64,000 nt of DNA from Manis javanica (taxonomy: Eukaryota > Chordata > Mammalia > Pholidota > Manidae): contig NC_133157.1 of NCBI RefSeq assembly GCF_040802235.1, positions 37,166,501 to 37,230,500 on the forward strand, written 5' to 3'. Within the stretch, counting starts at the first letter, position 1; each line of letters opens with the position of its first letter. Below, one piece after another: positions 1-20,945 of the stretch. A program made the translations under genes and the position numbers. The notes below the pieces were generated by a model that had not been told where the DNA came from, made no database searches, and saw only the letters and a list, made by a program, of their open reading frames with translations.

Positions 1-3000
1 TTTGAATCTGAGAAGTTGGATTCTTTGGATAAAATCCAATGAGTAGGATTCCTGGGTCAAATGGTATTTCTATTTTGAGTTTTTGAGGAACCTCCATATT
101 GCTTTCCACAATGGTTGAACTAGCTTACATTCCCACCAGCGATGTAGGAGGGTTCCCCTTTCACCACATCCTTGCCAGCATTTGTTGTTCTTAGTCTTTT
201 TGATGCTGGCCATCCTTCCTGGTGTTAGGTGATATCTCATTGTGGTTTTAATTTGCATTTCCCTGATGATTAGTGATGTGGAGCATCTTTTCATGTATCT
301 ACTGGCCATCTGAATTTCTTCTTTGGAGAACTGTTTCTTCATATCCTCTGCCCATTTGTTAATTGGGTTATTTGCTTTTTTGGTGCTGAGGCATGTAAGT
401 TCTTTATATATTTTGGATGTTAACCCTTTGTCGGATATGTCATTTATAAATACATTCTCCCATACTGTAGGATGCCTTTTTGTTCTATTGATGGTGTCCT
501 TTGCCGTACAGAAACTTTTTAGTTTGATGTAGTCCCATGAGTTCATTTTTGCTTTTGTTTCCCTTGCGTGAGGAGATGTGTTCAGAAAGAAGTTGCTCAT
601 ACTTATATTCAGCAGATTTTTGCCTATGTTCTCTTCTCAAAGTTTTATGGTTTCATGACTTACATTCAGGTCTTTGATCCATTTCGAGGTTGCTTTTGAG
701 TGTGGGGTTAAACAGTAATCCAGTTTCACTCTCTTACATGTAGCTGTCCAGTTTTGCCAACACCAGTTGTTGAAGAGGCTGTCATTTCCCCATTGTCTGT
801 CCATGGCTCCTTTATCATATATTAATTGACCATGTATGGTTGGGTTTATATCAGGGCTCTCTAGTTTATTCCTTTGGTCTATGGGTCTGTTTTTGTGCCA
901 GTACCAAATTGTCTTGATTACTGTGGCTTTGTAGTAGAGCTTGAAATTGGGGAGCTTATCCCTCCAGCTTTATTCTTTCTTCTCAGGAATTCTTTTGCTA
1001 TTCGTGGTCTTTTGTGGTTCGTATGAGTTTTAGACCTATTTGCTCTAATTCGTTGAAGAATGCTGTTGATATTTTGATAGGAATTGCGTTAAATCTATAG
1101 ATTGCTTTAGGCAGGATGGCCATTTTGACAATATTAATTCTTCCTATCCATGAGCACGGGATGTGTTTCCATTTGTTGGTATCGTCTTTAATTTCTCTCA
1201 TGAGTGTCTTGTAGTTTTCAGGATATAGGTCTTTCACTTCCTTGGTTAGGTTTATTCCTAAGTATTTTATTCTTTTTGTTGCAACTGTGAATGGAATTGT
1301 TTTCCTGATTTCTCTTTCTGCTAGTTTATTGTTAGCGTTTAGGAAAGCCACAGATTTCTGTGTATTAATTTTGTATCCTGCAACTTTGCTGAATTCAGAT
1401 ATTAGATCTAGTACTTTTGGAGTGGATTCTTTAAGGTTTTTTATGTACAATATCATGTCATCTGCAGACAGGGACAGTTCAACTTCTTCCTTATCAATCT
1501 GGATACCTTTTATTTCTTTGTGTTGTCTGATTGCTGTGGCTAGGACTTCCATTACTATGTTGAATAGAAGTTGGGAGAGTGGGCATCCTTGTCTTTTTCC
1601 CGATCTTAAAGGAGAAGCTTTTAGCTTCTTGCTGTTAAGTATGATGTTGGCTGTGGGTTTGTCATATATAGCCTTTATTATGTTGAGTTACTTGCCCTCG
1701 TACCCATTTTGTTGAGAGTTTTTATAATGAATGGATGTTGAATTTTGTCACATGCTTTTTCAGCATCTATGGAGATGATCATGTGGTTTTTGTCCTTCTT
1801 TTTGTTGATGTGGTGGATGATGTTGATGGATTTTCGAATGTTGTACCATCCTTGCATCCCTGGAATAAATCCTACTTGATCATGATGGATGATCTTTTTG
1901 ATGTATTTTTGAATTCGGTTTGCTAATGTTCTGTTGGGTATTTTTGCATCTATGTTCATCAAGGATATTGGTCTGTAATTTTCTTTTTGTGTGGCGTCTT
2001 TTCCTGGGTTTGGTATTAGAGTGATGCAGGCCTCAAAGAATGAGTTTGGGAGTATTCCCTCTTCTTCTACTCTTTGGAAAACTTTAAGGAGAGTGGGTAT
2101 TAGGTCTTCACCAAATGTTTGATAAAGTTCAGTGGTGAAGCCACCTGGTCCAGGGTTTTTGTTCTTAGCTAGGTTTTTGATTACCAGTTGAATTTCCTTG
2201 CTAGTAATTGGTCTGTTCACATTTTGTGTTTCTTCCTGGGTCAACCTTGGAAGGTTGTATTTTTCAAGAAAGTTGTCCATTTCTTTTAGGTTTTCCAGTT
2301 TGTTAGCATATAATTTTTCATAGTATTCTCTTATAATTCTTTGTGTTTCTGTGGAGTCCGTAGTAATTTTTCCTTTCTCATTTCTAATTCTGTTTATGTG
2401 AGTAGACTCTGTTTTTTTCATGATAAGTCTGGATAAGGGTTTATCTATTTTGTTTATTTTCTTAAAGAACCAGCTCTTTCTTTCATTGATTCTTTCTATT
2501 GTTTTATTTTTCTTGATTTATTTCTGCTCTAATCATTATTATGTCTCTCCTTCTAGTGACTTTGGGCCTCCTTTGTTCTTCTTTTTCTAGTTTTGTTAAT
2601 TGTGAGTTTAAACCGCTCATATGGGATTGTTCTTTCCTGTGGTAGGCCTGTATTGCAATATACTTTCCTCTTAGCATGGCCTTCGTTGCATCCCACAGAT
2701 ATTGCAGTGTTCAATTATTGTTGTCATTTGTCTCCATATATTGCTTGATCTCTGTTTTTATTTGGTCATCGATCCATTGGTTATTTAGGAGCATGTTGTT
2801 AAGTCTCCATGTGTTTGTGGGATTGTTCATTTTCTTTGCCTAATTTATTTCTGGTTTCATACCTTTGTGGTCTGAGAAACTGGTTGGTGCAATTTCAATC
2901 TTTTTGATTGTACTGAGGCTCTTTTTGTGGCCTAGTATATGATTTATTTCTGAAAATGTTCCATGTGCACTTGAGAAGAATGTGTATTCTGCTGCTTTTG

Positions 3001-3528
3001 GGTGTAGAGTTCTGTAGATGTCGGTTAGGTCCATCTGTTCTAATGTGTTGTTCAGTCCCTCTGTGTCCTTACTTATTTTCTGTCTGGTTGATCTTACCTT
3101 CAGCCTGAGTGTAGTGCTAAAGTCTCCTAGAATGAATGCATTGCATTCTATATTTGTTTCACGTATGTAGGTGCTCCTGTGTTGGGCACACAGGTAATTA
3201 CAATGGTTATATCTTCTTGTTGGATAGACCCTTTTATCATTATGTAATGTCCTTTTTCTCTTGTGACTTTCTTTGTTTTGATGTCTATTTTGCCTGATAT
3301 GAGTAGTGCAACTACTGCTTTTTTCTCCCTATTTGTTGCATGAAATATCTTTTTCCATTCCTTCACTTTTAGTCTGTATATGTCTTTGTGTTTGAAGTGA
3401 GTCTTTTGTAGGCAGCATATAGACGGGTCTTATTTTTTTATCCATTCAGTGACTCTATGTCCTTTCATTGGTGCATTCAGTGCATTTACATTTAGGGTGA
3501 TTATCGATAGGTATGTACTTATTGCCAT
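1..3528 (-). pseudogene. L1 ORF2 pseudogene (element A)
   Basis: Broken ORF2 (endonuclease plus reverse transcriptase). Open pieces are 70-600, 998-1552, 1678-2421, 2840-3034 and 3148-3366, all minus strand. The palm motif reads S-A-D-D where L1 normally has F-A-D-D. The downstream C-terminal piece carries the zinc-knuckle-like cysteines (C-W-Q-G-C-G). No single frame spans two domains, so no functional enzyme is encoded. The end of ORF2 may lie just left of the window. Confidence 0.9.
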
Positions 3529-4301
3529 TTCAGGCTTTAGATTGGTGGTTATCAAAATTTCAAGGTTAACTTCCTTACTATCTAAGAGTCTAACTTAACT
3601 CACTTAATATGCTATTACAAATACAATCTAAAGGTTCTTTTCTTTTTCTTCTCCTTTTTCTTCCTCCTCCATTCTTTACATATTAGGTATCATATTCTGT
3701 ATTCTTTGTCTATCCCTTGATTAATTTTGGGGATAGTTAATTTGATTTTGCATTTGCTTAGTAATTCGCTGTTCTACTTTCTTTACTGTGGTTTTATTAC
3801 CTCTTCTGACAGCTATTAAACCTTAGGAACACCTCCATCTATAGCAGTCCCTCCAAAATACACTGTAGAGATGGTTTGTGTGAGGTAAATTCTCTCAGCT
3901 TTTGCTAATCTGGAAACTGTTTAATCCTTCCTTGAAATTTAAATGATAATCTTGCCGGATAAAGTAATCCTGGTTCAAGGCCCTTCTGCTTCATTGCATT
4001 AAATACATCATGCCTCTCCCTTGTGGCCTATAAGGTTTATGCTGAGAAGTCTGATGATAGCCTAATGGGCTTTCCTTTGTATGTGATCTTATTTCTCTCT
4101 CTAGCTGCTTTTAGTAGTCTGTCCTTATGCTTGATCTTTGCCATTTTAATTACTATATGTCTTGTGTTGTCTTCCTTAGGTCCCTTGTGATGGGATATCT
4201 GTGGATCTCCAAGGTTTGAGAGACTATCTCCTTCCCCAGATTGGGGAAGTTTTCAGCAATTGCCTCCTCAACACTTTCTATCCTTTTTTCTCTCTTTTCT
4301 T

Positions 4302-4312
4302 CTTCTGGTACC
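4302..4312. repeat. Target-site duplication of element B, left copy
   Basis: Eleven bases CTTCTGGTACC, repeated exactly at 6579-6589. They are part of element A's ORF1, whose sequence continues normally after the second copy. Confidence 0.8.
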
Positions 4313-4640
4313 ACTTTATCATTATGTAATGTCCTTCTTTATTTCTTGTTATTTTCTTTATTTTGAAGTCTATTTTGTCTGATACTAGTACTGCAACACC
4401 TGTTTTTTTCTCCCTGTTGTTTGCATGGAATATCTTTTTCCATCCCTTGACTTTTAGTCTGTGCATGTCTTTGGGTTTGAGGTGGGTCTCTTGTAAGCAG
4501 CATATAGATAGATCTTGCTTTTTTATCCATTCTATTACTCTGTGTCTTTTGATTGGTGCATTCAGTCCATTTACATTTAGGGTGATTATTGAAAGATATG
4601 TACTTATTGCCATGGCAGGCTTTAGATTCCTGGTTGCCAA
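4313..4640 (-). pseudogene. L1 ORF2 N-terminal fragment (element B)
   Basis: First part of the L1 endonuclease, starting at ATG 4638-4640 with the family's conserved L-N-V-N-G-L-N stretch and a Q-E-T-H motif. The frame runs across the insertion junction into element A sequence and ends in a lysine-rich tail foreign to ORF2. Catalytic residues further downstream are absent. Confidence 0.85.
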
Positions 4641-5091
4641 AGGTTTAAGGTTAGCTTCTTTAGTATATTACTGTCTAACTTAACTCGTTTATTGAGCTAT
4701 CATAGACACTGTCTGGTGATTCTTTATTTCTCTCCCTTCTTATTCCTCCTCCTCCATTCTTTATATGTTGGGTGTTTTATTCTGTGCTCTTTTGTGTTGC
4801 CTTTGACTGCTTTTGTAGGTAGTTGATTTTATTTTTTGCCTTTAGTATTTGATTCATCTGCTTTCTTTGCTGTGATTTTATTTTCTCTGGTGACATCTGT
4901 TTAGCCTTAGGAGTGCTCCCATCTAGAGCAGTCCCTCTAAAATACCCTGTAGAGGTGGTTTGTGGGAGGCAAATTCCCTCAACTTTTGCTTGTCTGGGAA
5001 TTGTTTAATCCCTCCTTCATATTTAAATGAAAATCATGCTGGGTACAGTATTCTTGGTTCAAGGCCCTTCTGTTTCATTGCATTAAATATA

Positions 5092-5808
5092 TCATGCCAT
5101 TCTCTTCTGGCCTGTAAGGTTTCTATTGAGAAATGTGATGATAGCCTGATGGGTTTTCCTTTGTAGGTGACCTTTTTTCCTCTCTCTAGCTGCCTTTAAA
5201 ACTCTGTTCTTGTCCTTGATCTTTCCCATTTTACTTATTATCTGTCTTGGTGTTTTCCTCCTTGGGTCCCTTCTGTTGGGATTTCCGTGTACTTCTGCAG
5301 TCTGAACGATTATTTCCTCCCCCAGTTTGGGGAAGTTTTCAGCAATTATTTCTTCAAATACACTTTCTATCCCTTTTTCTCTCTCTTCTTCTTGTACCCC
5401 TATAATGCGAATATTGTTCCTTTTGGATTGGTCACACAGTTCTCTTGATATTGATTCATTCCTGGGTATCCTTTTATCTCTCTCTGCGTCAGCTTCTATG
5501 CGTTCCTGTTCTCTGGTTTCTATTCCATCAATGGCCTCTTGCATCTTATCCATTCTGCTTATAAATCCTTCCAGAGATTGTTTCATTTCTGTAATCTCCT
5601 TCCGGACGTCATCCCTTAGCTCTTGCATATTTCTCTGCAGCTCCATCTGCATCGTTATGACCTTTAGTTTGAATTCTTTTTCAGGGTGATTGATTAGGTC
5701 TATCTTCCCAGATTCTTTCTCAGGGGAGGATGTCTGGGTTAATCTGGTCTGTACCAAATTCTTCTGCCTTTTCATGGCAATAGAGGTAGTTGTGGAAAGC
5801 TGGCACAT
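5092..5808 (-). pseudogene. L1 ORF1 (element B), frameshifted near its C terminus
   Basis: A 238-codon frame encoding an ORF1-like RNA-binding chaperone. It has a basic N terminus, a long heptad-rich coiled coil (about residues 45-115) and an RRM-like segment around N-N-I-R-I-I-G-V. The last codons are out of register with the ORF1 C terminus seen in related copies, which continues in another frame to about 4930, so the protein is truncated. Of the L1 ORF1 copies here it is the most intact. Confidence 0.85.
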
Positions 5809-6578
5809 GTGTTGGTTGGGAGAACATCCCTTCTTGCTAGTTGTGGCCTTTCTCTCCTAGGAGAACAGCGACCCCCAGCGGCTTGTGCTCGGCAGCTGCG
5901 CACAGACAGGGTTTCTAATTCTTGCCCAGCTGCTGTGAAAGAAGCTCTGCCCTGCTGCCTCAGGCTGCTGCTCCACTATGGCGGAGCGGTGTTGGAGGGG
6001 TAACGGGAGGGAGGCTGTTTATCTCCGTGAGGGTCCTCCAAGCTGTGCTGCCGCCCAGGGGGTTAGGGCACCCGGAGTTCCCCGGGATTCCCAGCTGCTG
6101 GGCTAAATGTCCTGGGATGTTTCTGTCCAGCTGTGGGGTCCCTGTTCCCTTTAAGTCTTTCAAAAAGCACTCGCTTTTCTTTGTCCCAGGGACAGTGGCT
6201 GCAGGGACCCACTCGCAGGTTTTACTGTCCCGTTTCTCTAGTATCCAGCACCCCACTCACTGTGTGTTTGCACTCCCTGTGCGGATGGCTAGGGCTGGGT
6301 GTTTAGCAGTTCTGGGCTCCCTCTCCCTCCCCTCTCCGACTCCTCTCCTCCTGCTGGGAGCTGGAGTAAGGGGTGCTCAGGTCCTGCTGGGCTGCGGCTT
6401 GTATCTTACCCCCTTCGCGACGTGCAGGTTCTCGCAGGTGTAGATGTAGCCTGGCTGTTGTCTTGTATCTTCTGGTCTCTCTTTTAGGGATAGTTGTAAT
6501 TGTTGAATTTTCAAAAATATATATGGTTTTGGGAGGAGATTTCTGCTGCTCTACTAATGCCGCCATCTTGGCTCCACC
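5809..6578 (-). promoter_or_regulatory. L1 5' UTR / internal promoter (element B)
   Basis: GC-rich 770-base 5' UTR between the L1 start and ORF1. L1 5' UTRs carry an internal RNA polymerase II promoter. The start has CAAGATGGCGGC on the minus strand, which fits the YY1-type core known near L1 starts. Activity today cannot be judged from sequence. Confidence 0.7.
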
Positions 6579-6589
6579 CTTCTGGTACC
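6579..6589. repeat. Target-site duplication of element B, right copy
   Basis: Second copy of CTTCTGGTACC, directly next to the L1 5' end at 6578. Element A's ORF1 reads on from here (CCTATAATG). Confidence 0.8.
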
Positions 6590-7905
6590 CCTATAATGCA
6601 ATATTGTTCCGTTTGGATTGGTCACACAGTTCTCTCAATATTCTTTCATTCTTAGAGATCCTTTTTTCTCTCTGTGCCTCAGCTTCTTTGTATTCCTCTT
6701 CTCTAGTTTCTATTTCATTTATCGTCTCGTCTCCTCCATCGTATCTAGTCTGCTTTTAATACCCTCCATTGTGCTCTTCAATGATTGGATCTCTGACCGG
6801 AATTCATTCCTGAGTTCTTGAATATCTTTCCATACCTCCATGAGCACGTTAATGATTTTTATTTTGAACGCCCTTTCAGGGAGATTCATGAGGTTGATGT
6901 CATCTTTCTCAGGAGTTGTATTAATAATTTTACTTTGAGCCAGGTTCCTTTGGCATTTCATATTTGTATATGGCGCCCTCTAGTGTCCAGAAACTCTGCT
7001 CTCTGGAGCTGCTCAGCCCCTTTAGCAATGTCTGAGGTTACAGGGGAGCAGTATTGGTGCCTGAGGGAGGAAAGAGCTGTTTTCTGCTTCCTGGCTGCTA
7101 TGCCTGTCTCCACTGCTTGAACCAGTGGGCTGAGCACACAGGTATAAGCCTCTGTGCTTTGTGTTTGTAGTTGCTGTAGACAGATCTTCCCTCTGGCTGG
7201 CCTAATGCCAGGGTAGGGTTTGCTGGTTTGTGAGCCAGGTGGGCCTGGCCTGGAGAAAGACACAGTAGGCTGTCTGTCACAGAGCAGGTCCTTGGAGCTG
7301 TGTAGCCAGCCAAGGAGCTGGAGCACCTGAAAATCGTGAAAGCTCCCAACCTGCTGGGCAGAGTGCACCTGGACCATTTTGTCTACCTATCCTTTCTCCT
7401 GAGCAGTAAGCTCTGTGCAGTCCTTGCCCCTTTAGCAGCCCTTTTGCTACAAGCTTCCTTGTTAGGAAGTCTCTCAGACTGCCCGCCTTTCTTTTGTTCA
7501 GAGCAGCCAGATATGGATCCCTGCTTTCCACAAGCAGCTGGAATCTCAGTCTCTTTAGGAATTCTGCTGGTCTTAGCTTTTCAATCCCCTTATCATGAGA
7601 GTATCATCAAAGCACCATGAAATGTAGGTTTGTTCTCCCAGAGCAGATCTCTGGAGTTAGGTATTCAGTGGTCCCAGGCCTTCCACCCCCTCTCTGCTCC
7701 ATTTCTCTACCTTCCTCCGGTGAGCTGGGGTGGGGGAAGGGCTTGGGTCCCACCGGGCCACAGCTTTGGTACGTTACCCTGTTCCTTGAGGAACAGGTGT
7801 ATGCAGTTTGACACAGCCCTCTTTCCTGTTGCTCTTTCAGGATTAGTTGTATTAATTATATGCGGTTTTAGGAGGTAGCCTCTGTCTCACCTCTCATTCC
7901 GCCAT
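6579..7905 (-). mobile_element. L1 element A, 5' part: ORF1 N-terminal half and 5' UTR
   Basis: Continuation of the element cut at 4312. ORF1 N-terminal half occupies about 6579-6961 (coiled-coil segment, starting M-K-C-Q-R-N-L-A-Q). A 5' UTR of about 940 bases runs to an L1-type start near 7905 (CATGGCGG on the minus strand). This 5' UTR aligns poorly with that of element B apart from the first about 100 bases, so A and B come from different L1 promoter lineages. Confidence 0.82.
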
Positions 7906-8395
7906 GTTTAATCCAATTATGGCTTTTACTTTTAATTCTTTTTCAGGAAGATAGGTGGTTTCAGTTTCATTGAGCCCTCTTTCTGGTGTTTGGGGGGGAT
8001 TTTGGATTGAACAAGGTTCTTCTGCCTTTTTATAATCCTCTTGGCTAATGAGAAATATTAGGTTTGTGTAGGTGGCACCCTCTAGTGCCTAGATGCTCTG
8101 GTCTTCGGAGCTGCCCAGCACCAGGAGCAATGGTAGTAGTTGCAGGTGAGCAGTGTCAGTGTCTATGCTGTTTCCTGACACCTGGCTTTGGCGCCAGCCT
8201 CTGCTGTCAGAGCCAGTGGGCTGTGTGCAAGAGGCAGCCTCTGCGTTCAGTCCCTAAGCTGCTGTAGGCAGGGCTGCCCTCCACCTGGACTAGAGCGATG
8301 GCGGGGGTCACAGGCATGCGGCGCTGGTACCTCATAGGAGGACAGAGGTCTTTCCTGGTTCCTGGCCACAGTGCAGCAGTTTCAGGTAGATTAAA
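7906..8395 (-). mobile_element. Older L1 fragment (element C): ORF1 start and 5' UTR
   Basis: Antisense ORF1 N-terminal sequence (7911-8060) followed by 5' UTR (8060-8395). It resembles 6855-7400 of element A but is clearly diverged. It directly abuts the 5' end of element A, which fits element A having inserted into element C; the rest of C would then lie left of the window. Confidence 0.65.
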
Positions 8396-9128
8396 AGTTA
8401 TGTATTTTAATAAAATAGAAAAACTAGAAAATAGCATAGCATATCAAATCTTCTGATAGGAATGGGGTTCCTATAATTAGGGAGTAAACACCAAGGTAAA
8501 GATCAACAAGTTTTATCATGTAATATTTTAACTTAGGATAAAAAGAAACCTATAGAGCTTTCATCAAAAATAGGCAGATTGGAAAAAGTTCTTTTCAGCA
8601 AACACAAACAACAAATACCTTGATCACACAGATACAAATTGATAAGAAAAAAATAAGGCTGCAATAGGTAAGTGAGCAAAGAACATGAATAAGCAATAAA
8701 CTGAAGAGGAAATATATCTAGTTAATAAATGTGGAGAAAAGTTCATGTTCATTAATCAGAGAATTGACTAAAGCAGGGAATAACTGTCCACTTATTAAAA
8801 TAGTAGAGTTTTAAAATGATATCCAGAATTGTTGAATTTTCTTGATATAACAAAGGGGAAAGGAATAAACTATATTATGTACCTGCCATATAGATTTTAC
8901 ATAACTTATTTTTTAATGCTTTTAGCAGCTCTAGAAATCAGGCTTTTTTCTTGACTTTTTGCCTGGCAAAATTGGAAGTCAAAACTGGCAAATGATCTAG
9001 TATAGGACCATCTGTCTCTGAAGTCCATGATTTTTTCACTCTATTTAATGCAGTTGTGAATGCTGTTGGAGTTGTAAAAACAACTGTTTTGGGAAAATGG
9101 CTGAGTAGTACTTACCAAGAGTTTTAAC
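8396..9128 (+). mobile_element. Old L1 (L1M-like) ORF2 remnant, first part
   Basis: A-rich decayed sequence. The part about 8560-8830 reads like the 3' part of ORF2 of an ancient L1 (AATTGATAAGAAAAAAATAA, then a run resembling the gene's GAACATGAA...CAATAAACTGAAGAGG). It resumes after the retrocopy at 9850. No coding potential remains, and the left limit is uncertain. Confidence 0.5.
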
Positions 9129-9849
9129 CATTCATATTCTTTTTTTTGAGAGGGCATCTCTCATATTTATTAATCAAATGGCTGTCAACAACAACAAAAT
9201 TCTGTATAGGGGGGTCAATGCTCAATGCACAATCATTAATCCATCCCAAGCCCAATTCTCATCAGTCTCCTATCTTCTGAAGCACAACAAACAAGTTCTC
9301 ACATGGTGAACGAATTCCCACATAGTGAATAAGTTCTTACATGGTGAACAGTACAAGGGCATTCATCACAGAAACCTTCGGTCTTGATCACACATTATGA
9401 ATTATAAACAATCAGGTCAAATATGAATATTTGTTTGACTTTTATACTTGATTTATATGTGGATCTCACCTTTCTCCCTTTATTATTATTATTTTTATTT
9501 TTATAAAATGCTGAAGTGGTAGGCAGACGCAAGACAAAGGCAGAAAACATAGTTTAGTGTTGTAAGAGAGCAATTGTAGATGATCAGGTGTGTGCCCGCA
9601 GACCATGTATTAACCCAAGCTAGACAAGGGCATCAAAACATCCACGGATGCAGAAGATCTCCCCCAAAATAGGGGGGGTGAGGTTCCAAGCCCCACCACT
9701 GCCGATCCCCAACTTCCCACCCGATGGCCCCCCCGCGACCATGCCCGTCCCAGGCTGTTCCTCCCCCGAGGAATCCCACCCGTCTCCGGCCAACCAGCCA
9801 TCCTCCGGGGCCACACAGGGAGACATTCATATTCTTTTTGTATTCAGTA
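9129..9849 (-). pseudogene. Retrocopy of a polyadenylated transcript with 16-bp target-site duplication; source not recognised
   Basis: Perfect direct repeat CATTCATATTCTTTTT at 9129-9144 and 9834-9849 encloses about 690 bases. A T-run (9141-9147) at the left end is the poly(A) of a minus-strand insert. An AATAAA on the minus strand (9166-9171) sits about 19 bases before it. The 5' part (9833-9610) is GC- and CpG-rich, the 3' part AT-rich. No long conserved frame is visible; short frames in 9610-9830 are GC-driven. I have the impression that related sequence occurs in other mammals but cannot name it. It could be a non-coding RNA retrocopy or an ERV-derived composite. It splits an old L1. Confidence 0.72.
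9293..9349 (-). repeat. Three tandem 19-bp units inside the retrocopy
   Basis: Units at 9293-9311, 9312-9330 and 9331-9349, each of the form (A/G)A(A/G)TTC...ACAT(G/A)GTGAA(C/T). Period is exactly 19. Confidence 0.85.
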
Positions 9850-10115
9850 TTTCTTTTAGGAATCTATTCTAAGGGGAGACTATCCCCTAAATAAAAAAAG
9901 CCTTATGTCCAAAGATGTTTGTTGCAGCATTATTTAGGTGAGTGAAAATTGGAAGCAGTGTAAATGTCTATTAGTATATTAATTAAATAAACTGTTAAAC
10001 ACCATCAGATAGGATATATTTTACAGCCATTGAAAAGTTGTATCATAGCATGATTGATGATAGGTGAAAACAGGAGTATATGAAATTTTACATACAGTAT
10101 AATTGCAGCTTTTTT
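9850..10115 (+). mobile_element. Old L1 (L1M-like) ORF2 remnant, second part
   Basis: Continues the fragment interrupted at 9129. The run GTTTGTTGCAGCATTATTTAGG followed by a counterpart of the 'taaatgtctatta' and 'cagccattgaaaa' stretches is typical of the last part of L1 ORF2. Heavily mutated. Confidence 0.65.
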
Positions 10116-10333
10116 GGCTCTCAGAGTTCCCTTCCACCCTGAGATCAGCCTGTGTTCCTAGGGCATACAGAGTATCCCAGAGTATGTTTTGTTTGGATAA
10201 CCAACAATGACTGGGTGGGGAGGGCTCACCATGTCCTGTGAACCTCATCCTTTTTGGCGTGGCTTTGTCTGAGCAGTCAGGACCAGATCTCAAAGGCACC
10301 CACATGGATTACTGTGCATTTCCTTTCTCATAG

Positions 10334-20505
<10,172 letters not shown>

Positions 20506-20945
20506 TTCAACTTTTCTTTTTAAGCTAGCTTGATATCATGTACTTGATATTCATGTATTGCTTTCTTTTTTTAGGCCAGCTTTTCTAAGCAAATTGAGGT
20601 AGGCACAATAATTATTTTGTGCAAATACATGTTTAAGTAGCAGTTACTCTTTTTTACATATTTTAAAGGTATTCATCTGTTTCTAATTGTGGTGTCACTT
20701 AATATTTTCAATAATCTACCTGGAGAATGAAATAATGGTATTTCTAGGAAAAAATTATACTCCTTTAATTATTGGAAGTGCTGATTAAAATGTACCTCTT
20801 GCAGTAAAACCTGTAAATAAAGAGCTAACTGTCCCGTATTCAGTAGCTGTTTGCTGTTCCCATCCTTTTTTTTTAGATGTCAATAAACTCTATGCCTTTC
20901 TGGAGACTTTGTTTTAAATGTAAATAAATGCTCACTCAGTTAACA
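20506..20945 (+). other. SMU1: SMU1 3' UTR with three AATAAA signals
   Basis: Sequence after the stop codon. AATAAA at 20816-20821, 20882-20887 and 20923-20928 are candidate polyadenylation signals. Which one is used cannot be told from sequence, and a longer form reaching the LTR at 21780-22262 is possible. Confidence 0.7.

Larger units (their letters stand above)
1..4312 (-). mobile_element. L1 retrotransposon (element A), 3' part, antisense
   Basis: Minus-strand L1 running off the left edge of the window. From right to left it holds the C-terminal part of ORF1, the inter-ORF spacer, and ORF2 from an ATG at 3526-3528. ORF2 shows the endonuclease N terminus, the reverse-transcriptase palm (998-2421) and the cysteine-rich C terminus (70-600). 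Many frameshifts and stops split it, so it is dead. It is interrupted at 4312/6579 by element B and resumes at 6579-7905. It lies in a SMU1 intron, antisense to that gene. Confidence 0.93.
4313..6578 (-). mobile_element. L1 (element B) inserted in element A: 5' end complete, 3' end missing
   Basis: Minus-strand L1 beginning at 6578 with the usual L1 start (GGTGGAGCCAAGATGG on the minus strand). It then has a 770-base 5' UTR (6578-5809), ORF1 (from 5808), the inter-ORF spacer and only about the first 110 codons of ORF2 (4640-4313). It stops abruptly in ORF2 with no poly(A). The 11-bp duplication of element A sequence abuts both ends, so this is an insertion, not an assembly of unrelated pieces. 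The 5' UTR is GC-rich compared with the surrounding sequence. Confidence 0.88.

Noticed and set aside
1242-1715. 157-codon plus-strand frame rich in hydrophobic residues
   Set aside because: It is the reverse of L1 ORF2 and carries no independent features.
5922-6443. 173-codon plus-strand frame
   Set aside because: Antisense to the GC-rich 5' UTR of L1 element B; GC-driven opening with no recognisable domain.
9610-9830. Overlapping small minus-strand frames
   Set aside because: Three frames open at once, from stop-poor GC-rich sequence within the retrocopy.
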